Source of the DNA: an uncultured SAR86 cluster bacterium | GTDB lineage: Bacteria > Pseudomonadota > Gammaproteobacteria > Magnimaribacterales > D2472 | Direction of reading: 5' to 3' | Length of the DNA: 33,088 bases | Assembly: GCA_902551185.1 (NCBI GenBank) | Contig: CACDCN010000004.1 | Coordinates: 25,001-58,088, forward strand | Part shown: positions 29,834 through 33,088 of the stretch, in pieces | How the letters are laid out: each line of letters begins with the position of its first letter | How positions within the stretch are numbered: position 1 is the first letter of the stretch | Made by a program: the position numbers and the translations under genes | Notes under the pieces: model-generated | What the model was told of the DNA's origin: nothing | Database searches by the model: none | The model's input: only the letters and a program-made list of their open reading frames with translations

Positions 29834-30921
29834 TTTTGCATTAATTTTTTATGTGTTGCCATAGAGATTATAATTCCAAAAGCTATGTAAAATGATAACA
29901 AAGATGAGCCACCTTTGCTTATAAAAGGTAGTGGCATTCCTACAACTGGAATTATTCCTACAACCATAGCTAAATTAATAAATATTGTTGAAATAAATAA
30001 AAGGCTTAACCCTCCTATTGTAAGCCTACAAAACCTATCTCTAGCATTTAAAGCTAAATATAAACACCTGAATAAAATGAAGAAAAATACTAATAACAAA
30101 ATACAAACCCCTATAAAACCAAATTCTTCAGCTATTACTGAAAAAATAAAATCTGTTTCAGTTTCAGGTAAAAAATCTAAATGGGCTTGAGAGCCTTGTT
30201 GATAACCCTTGCCTTGAATTCCTCCTGAACCTATAGCTATTTTTGACTGAGTTATATTCCAGCCAGAGCCATAAGGGTCTGCTGATGGATCCAGTAAAGT
30301 TAAAACTCTTTGTCTTTGAAATGGCATTAAAAGATTATTCCAAATGAAAGGCAAAGATAATATAAAAATTCCAAAAGAAACTCCGATGAATCTCCAACTT
30401 AATCCTGCAAGAAATAAAATATAAACCCCAGCAATAAAAATAACTAAACTTGTTCCCAGATCTGGCTGTATTCTTACTAAATTTACAACAAAGAAAATTA
30501 AGATTAATGCAATAAATGTATGAGATAAGTTAATTGGAAGAGTTTTATCATATAAATATGCTGCCAAGAAAACTGGCAACGATATCTTTATTACTTCTGA
30601 TGATTGAAGTGTAAATAATCCTAAGTCTAACCATCTCTTAGCACCATTAACCTCTTTGCCTATTAGGAGAGTTAAAATGACCAATAAAATTGATAATACT
30701 AAAAATATTAAAGAATTATTTTTATAAAAATCTGGGTCTGGTTGACTTAATGCAAACATCAAAATTAAACCAAAAATTACAAAGAAAGATTGTTTAAATG
30801 TTGTTTCAAAATTTTCTTGCGATGCGCTATATAAAAATACCAACCCCATTATTGATAGCAGAGTTATAGCAATAAATAGATATTGATCAAAATAAATTTT
30901 TGATTTAAATAATTTATTCAT
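29830..30921 (-). CDS. rodA: Rod-shape SEDS peptidoglycan glycosyltransferase RodA
   Basis: This membrane polymerase of the elongation machinery works as a pair with PBP2. The 363 aa form about ten hydrophobic segments. SEDS signatures are present: GAKRWLDLG, LQSSEVIKISLPVFLAAYL, the RIQPDLGTSLVIF loop with its essential Asp, HLDFLPETETDFIFSVIAEEFGFIG, and the C-terminal PLPFISKGGSSLLSFYIAFGI. Its start overlaps the mrdA stop in an ATGA arrangement and its stop overlaps mltB, consistent with 1:1 production with PBP2. Confidence 0.97.
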   Translation of the reverse strand: MNKLFKSKIYFDQYLFIAITLLSIMGLVFLYSASQENFETTFKQSFFVIFGLILMFALSQPDPDFYKNNSLIFLVLSILLVILTLLIGKEVNGAKRWLDLGLFTLQSSEVIKISLPVFLAAYLYDKTLPINLSHTFIALILIFFVVNLVRIQPDLGTSLVIFIAGVYILFLAGLSWRFIGVSFGIFILSLPFIWNNLLMPFQRQRVLTLLDPSADPYGSGWNITQSKIAIGSGGIQGKGYQQGSQAHLDFLPETETDFIFSVIAEEFGFIGVCILLLVFFFILFRCLYLALNARDRFCRLTIGGLSLLFISTIFINLAMVVGIIPVVGMPLPFISKGGSSLLSFYIAFGIIISMATHKKLMQK

Positions 30922-32756
30922 TCTTTTAAAAGATTGTTTAAAACTGCTATTGCGACAGGTCCTGCAACAGAACCCCCGCTTTCGCCATTCTCTATTACAA
31001 CGCTTACAGCATATTTAGGATTAGGCATTGGACCAAAAGCAACAATTATTGCATGGTCTCTCTGTTCCTCAACCTCTCTAATTATTTTATAATCTTCTTT
31101 AGTTTCAGTGCTGACTAATTCAACTGTTCCTGATTTTGCTGCAATAGTGAAATCTCTTAATTGTCTTAATCTTTTTGCTGTGCCTTTAGGACTTTCTATA
31201 ACGCCAATCATACTTTGATGAATTTTTTCCCAATCATTATCATTTATATTGATTGAAATTAAATTATTCTTTTCGGTTCCTTCACCATCTTGAACAAAAG
31301 AAAATTCATTTAATGTTCCTTTATTAGCCAAGAGTGCGGCATAGTATGCTAATTGAAGTGGGGTAGCACTCATATAGCCCTGCCCAACTCCTAAATTAAC
31401 AGTATCACCTTTGGCCCAACCAAAATTTAGATTATTCATTTTCCATTTTGGGTTAGGAAGAAGGCCTTTATCTGGCAAAAAACAATCAACACAAATGTTT
31501 TTCCCAAACCCGAAATTTGATAAAAACCCAATGAGCTCATTGATGTCTGACTTATAGGCCAATGAGAAGAAAAAAGTATTTGAACTTTCTATAATCGCAT
31601 TATTAAGATTTATATTTCCATGTCCACCTTTTTTCCATCCTCTAAAAATTCTCTCATCCTCAGGAAGAATAAAGAACCCTGGATCATTGATGAAATAATC
31701 CCAATTAATGATCTTACTTTCTAGACCATAAAGACCTATTGCTGGTTTAATTGTAGAAGCAGGAGAATATCTTCCTTGGGCAGCCCTATCAAAAAAAGGT
31801 TTATTTTTATCATTTAATAATTTCTGAAATTCTTTATTTGAAAGGCCATTTGCAATTTTATTTACTGAAAATGATGGAGAGCTTAAATAACTTACAATTG
31901 CGCCATTTCTAATATCTACAGCAACTACGGCCCCCCTTCTATTATTTAATTGTTTATAAGCTACTTTTTGAGTTTCTAGATCTAAAGAGGTATAAATATT
32001 TTTACCATCTAATTCTTGAACTTCTTCTATTTCTCTTAATAGCTTTCCTGAAGCATCAACTTCATATATTTTTTTTCCAAAAGATCCTCGCAAATCACTA
32101 TCATATACACTTTCTAATCCAGTTTGCCCTATCAGATGGCCATTTGAATATTTAAAGATCGTTTCCTTTGGTTGAAGTTCTTGTTCAAATAAAATCTCTT
32201 CAAGTTTGTTATCATCAATATTTCCAACATAACCAACCGAATGCGAAAATAGATTTGGATATAAATTTTCTCGTACATATCTTTCATCAATAAGTACTCC
32301 TGGGAATCGATGCTGTCTAATTTCAAATTTAGCTATTTCCTCTATAGTTAAATTTCTTTTTATAATTAATTCTCTATTTAATTTAGCCCTACTTTGATAA
32401 TTCTTATTTACATAATCGATATCTTCATCTGACAAGCTAACTATTGGTTGAATTTGATCTAAAAGACTGTCAAGGTCATCTATCTGAGATGGAGAGATTA
32501 TTAAGTTATAACTAGGAACATTATTTACCAGGATTTTTCCATTTCTATCAAAAATTATCCCCCTTCTTGGCTGTACCAATATTTCTCTTGTTTTGTTCTC
32601 TAAGGCTGCAATCTCATAGTCTGTATAACTGGAAACTTGAAGAGAAAAAGTTTTATATAAAAAATATAAAAATAGTAGTCCAAAAAAGGTATAAATTATA
32701 ATTAATCGATTAAAAAAATTTTTCTTTTCTGAAACTGTTCTATTTAAATCAATCAT
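30918..32756 (-). CDS. mrdA: Penicillin-binding protein 2 (elongasome transpeptidase)
   Basis: This class B PBP crosslinks peptidoglycan during cell elongation. One membrane helix (about 17-36) is followed by the pedestal domain (VQPRRGIIFDRNGKIL at 61-76) and the transpeptidase domain. Active-site motifs are S334-T-I-K337, S391-S-N393 and K541-S-G-T544; KSGT rather than KTGT is normal for PBP2. The 612 aa are close to E. coli (633 aa). It overlaps rlmH and rodA in ATGA junctions. Two cysteines (C422, C425) in ICVDCF form a CxxC between the SSN and KSG motifs. Confidence 0.97.
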   Translation of the reverse strand: MIDLNRTVSEKKNFFNRLIIIYTFFGLLFLYFLYKTFSLQVSSYTDYEIAALENKTREILVQPRRGIIFDRNGKILVNNVPSYNLIISPSQIDDLDSLLDQIQPIVSLSDEDIDYVNKNYQSRAKLNRELIIKRNLTIEEIAKFEIRQHRFPGVLIDERYVRENLYPNLFSHSVGYVGNIDDNKLEEILFEQELQPKETIFKYSNGHLIGQTGLESVYDSDLRGSFGKKIYEVDASGKLLREIEEVQELDGKNIYTSLDLETQKVAYKQLNNRRGAVVAVDIRNGAIVSYLSSPSFSVNKIANGLSNKEFQKLLNDKNKPFFDRAAQGRYSPASTIKPAIGLYGLESKIINWDYFINDPGFFILPEDERIFRGWKKGGHGNINLNNAIIESSNTFFFSLAYKSDINELIGFLSNFGFGKNICVDCFLPDKGLLPNPKWKMNNLNFGWAKGDTVNLGVGQGYMSATPLQLAYYAALLANKGTLNEFSFVQDGEGTEKNNLISININDNDWEKIHQSMIGVIESPKGTAKRLRQLRDFTIAAKSGTVELVSTETKEDYKIIREVEEQRDHAIIVAFGPMPNPKYAVSVVIENGESGGSVAGPVAIAVLNNLLKE

Positions 32757-33088
32757 TTGTGATAAGGCATATTATTTATTATTGTATGGGCTCTATAAAT
32801 CTGTTCAACCATTATTAATCTAAATAGCTTATGAGGAAAAGTAAATAAAGATGCGGATAATATCTGATTAGATCTGTTTAAGATATCTGAAGATAAGCCA
32901 AATGATCCTCCAATGATAAAGGAAATATTATTATTAATTTCTCTATTCTTGAAGATTAATTTGCTAAAAGCCTCACTACTAATTTGCTCTCCGTTGCTAT
33001 CCCAAGCAATTACAAAATCTTTATCAGAAATCTTTGAATTTATAAGTTGTGATTCTTTCTTAATAACTTCCTTAAGTGAATAATTAGG
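32753..33088 (-). CDS. rlmH: 23S rRNA (pseudouridine1915-N3)-methyltransferase, C-terminal part (cut by window edge)
   Basis: The last 111 residues of RlmH read in from the right edge; about 45 N-terminal residues lie outside. The SPOUT fold is clear: FVIAWDSNGEQISSEAFS, the SAM-binding loop FIIGGSFGLS, then LTFPH-type LFTFPHKLFRLIMVEQIYRAHTI, and the family's C-terminal NNMPYHK, matching E. coli NHPYHR. It methylates the pseudouridine made by RluD at 1915, so both modifiers of that base are in this window. Its TGA overlaps the mrdA ATG, placing it first among the visible genes of the operon. Confidence 0.96.
   Translation of the reverse strand, partial: PNYSLKEVIKKESQLINSKISDKDFVIAWDSNGEQISSEAFSKLIFKNREINNNISFIIGGSFGLSSDILNRSNQILSASLFTFPHKLFRLIMVEQIYRAHTIINNMPYHK

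Overview
The window looks like a piece of a small, AT-rich (roughly one-third GC by eye), tightly packed chromosome of a marine gammaproteobacterium, most likely of the SAR86 type. That assignment is inference: it rests on the base composition, a tRNA-free 16S-23S spacer, very short or overlapping gene junctions, and gene order typical of gammaproteobacteria (rluD/bamD, hemC-hemD, trxA-rho, leuS-lptE-holA, rlmH-mrdA-rodA-mltB-dacC). I see no insertion sequence, prophage, CRISPR array or tRNA gene.

Layout. 1-2487 is the 3'-proximal part of an rRNA operon read on the minus strand: the 5' end of 23S, a spacer of about 180 bp without tRNAs, and a complete 16S. 2644-5736 is ilvB-ilvN-ilvC (branched-chain amino acids), also minus and lying just upstream of 16S. 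rluD and bamD then diverge. 7660-12411 holds an RND efflux pump and its adaptor on the minus strand, diverging from a TetR-family regulator; two near-identical 23-bp palindromes lie between them. A flavin-reductase-like gene follows. rsmD-hemC-hemD (plus) runs head-on into a long minus-strand row whose transcription order is alpha/beta hydrolase, twin-ATPase ABC protein, ilvD, hemB, trxA, rho. From 22010 the plus strand carries a DsbD alpha-domain gene, aroQ, an accB stub, leuS, lptE and holA. holA meets a minus-strand cell-wall operon, in transcription order rlmH (cut by the window edge), mrdA, rodA, mltB, dacC, dat.

How the genes fit together. Ile/Val synthesis is represented by ilvB, ilvN, ilvC and ilvD. 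Early tetrapyrrole synthesis is represented by hemB, hemC and hemD. The right end is an elongation and peptidoglycan-remodelling cluster, and dat may supply D-amino acids to it. bamD and lptE serve outer-membrane assembly.

The most unusual spot is 22010-23099. Two normally multidomain genes on either side of aroQ, dsbD and accB, are each reduced to their N-terminal domain with intact start and stop. dsbD lacks its membrane and thioredoxin domains. accB lacks the biotinyl domain, and accC is gone. The accB stub is followed 16 nt later by leuS, so it marks a breakpoint between two conserved gene blocks. Both stubs keep the family's key residues, which leaves open whether they are decaying remnants or working single-domain proteins.
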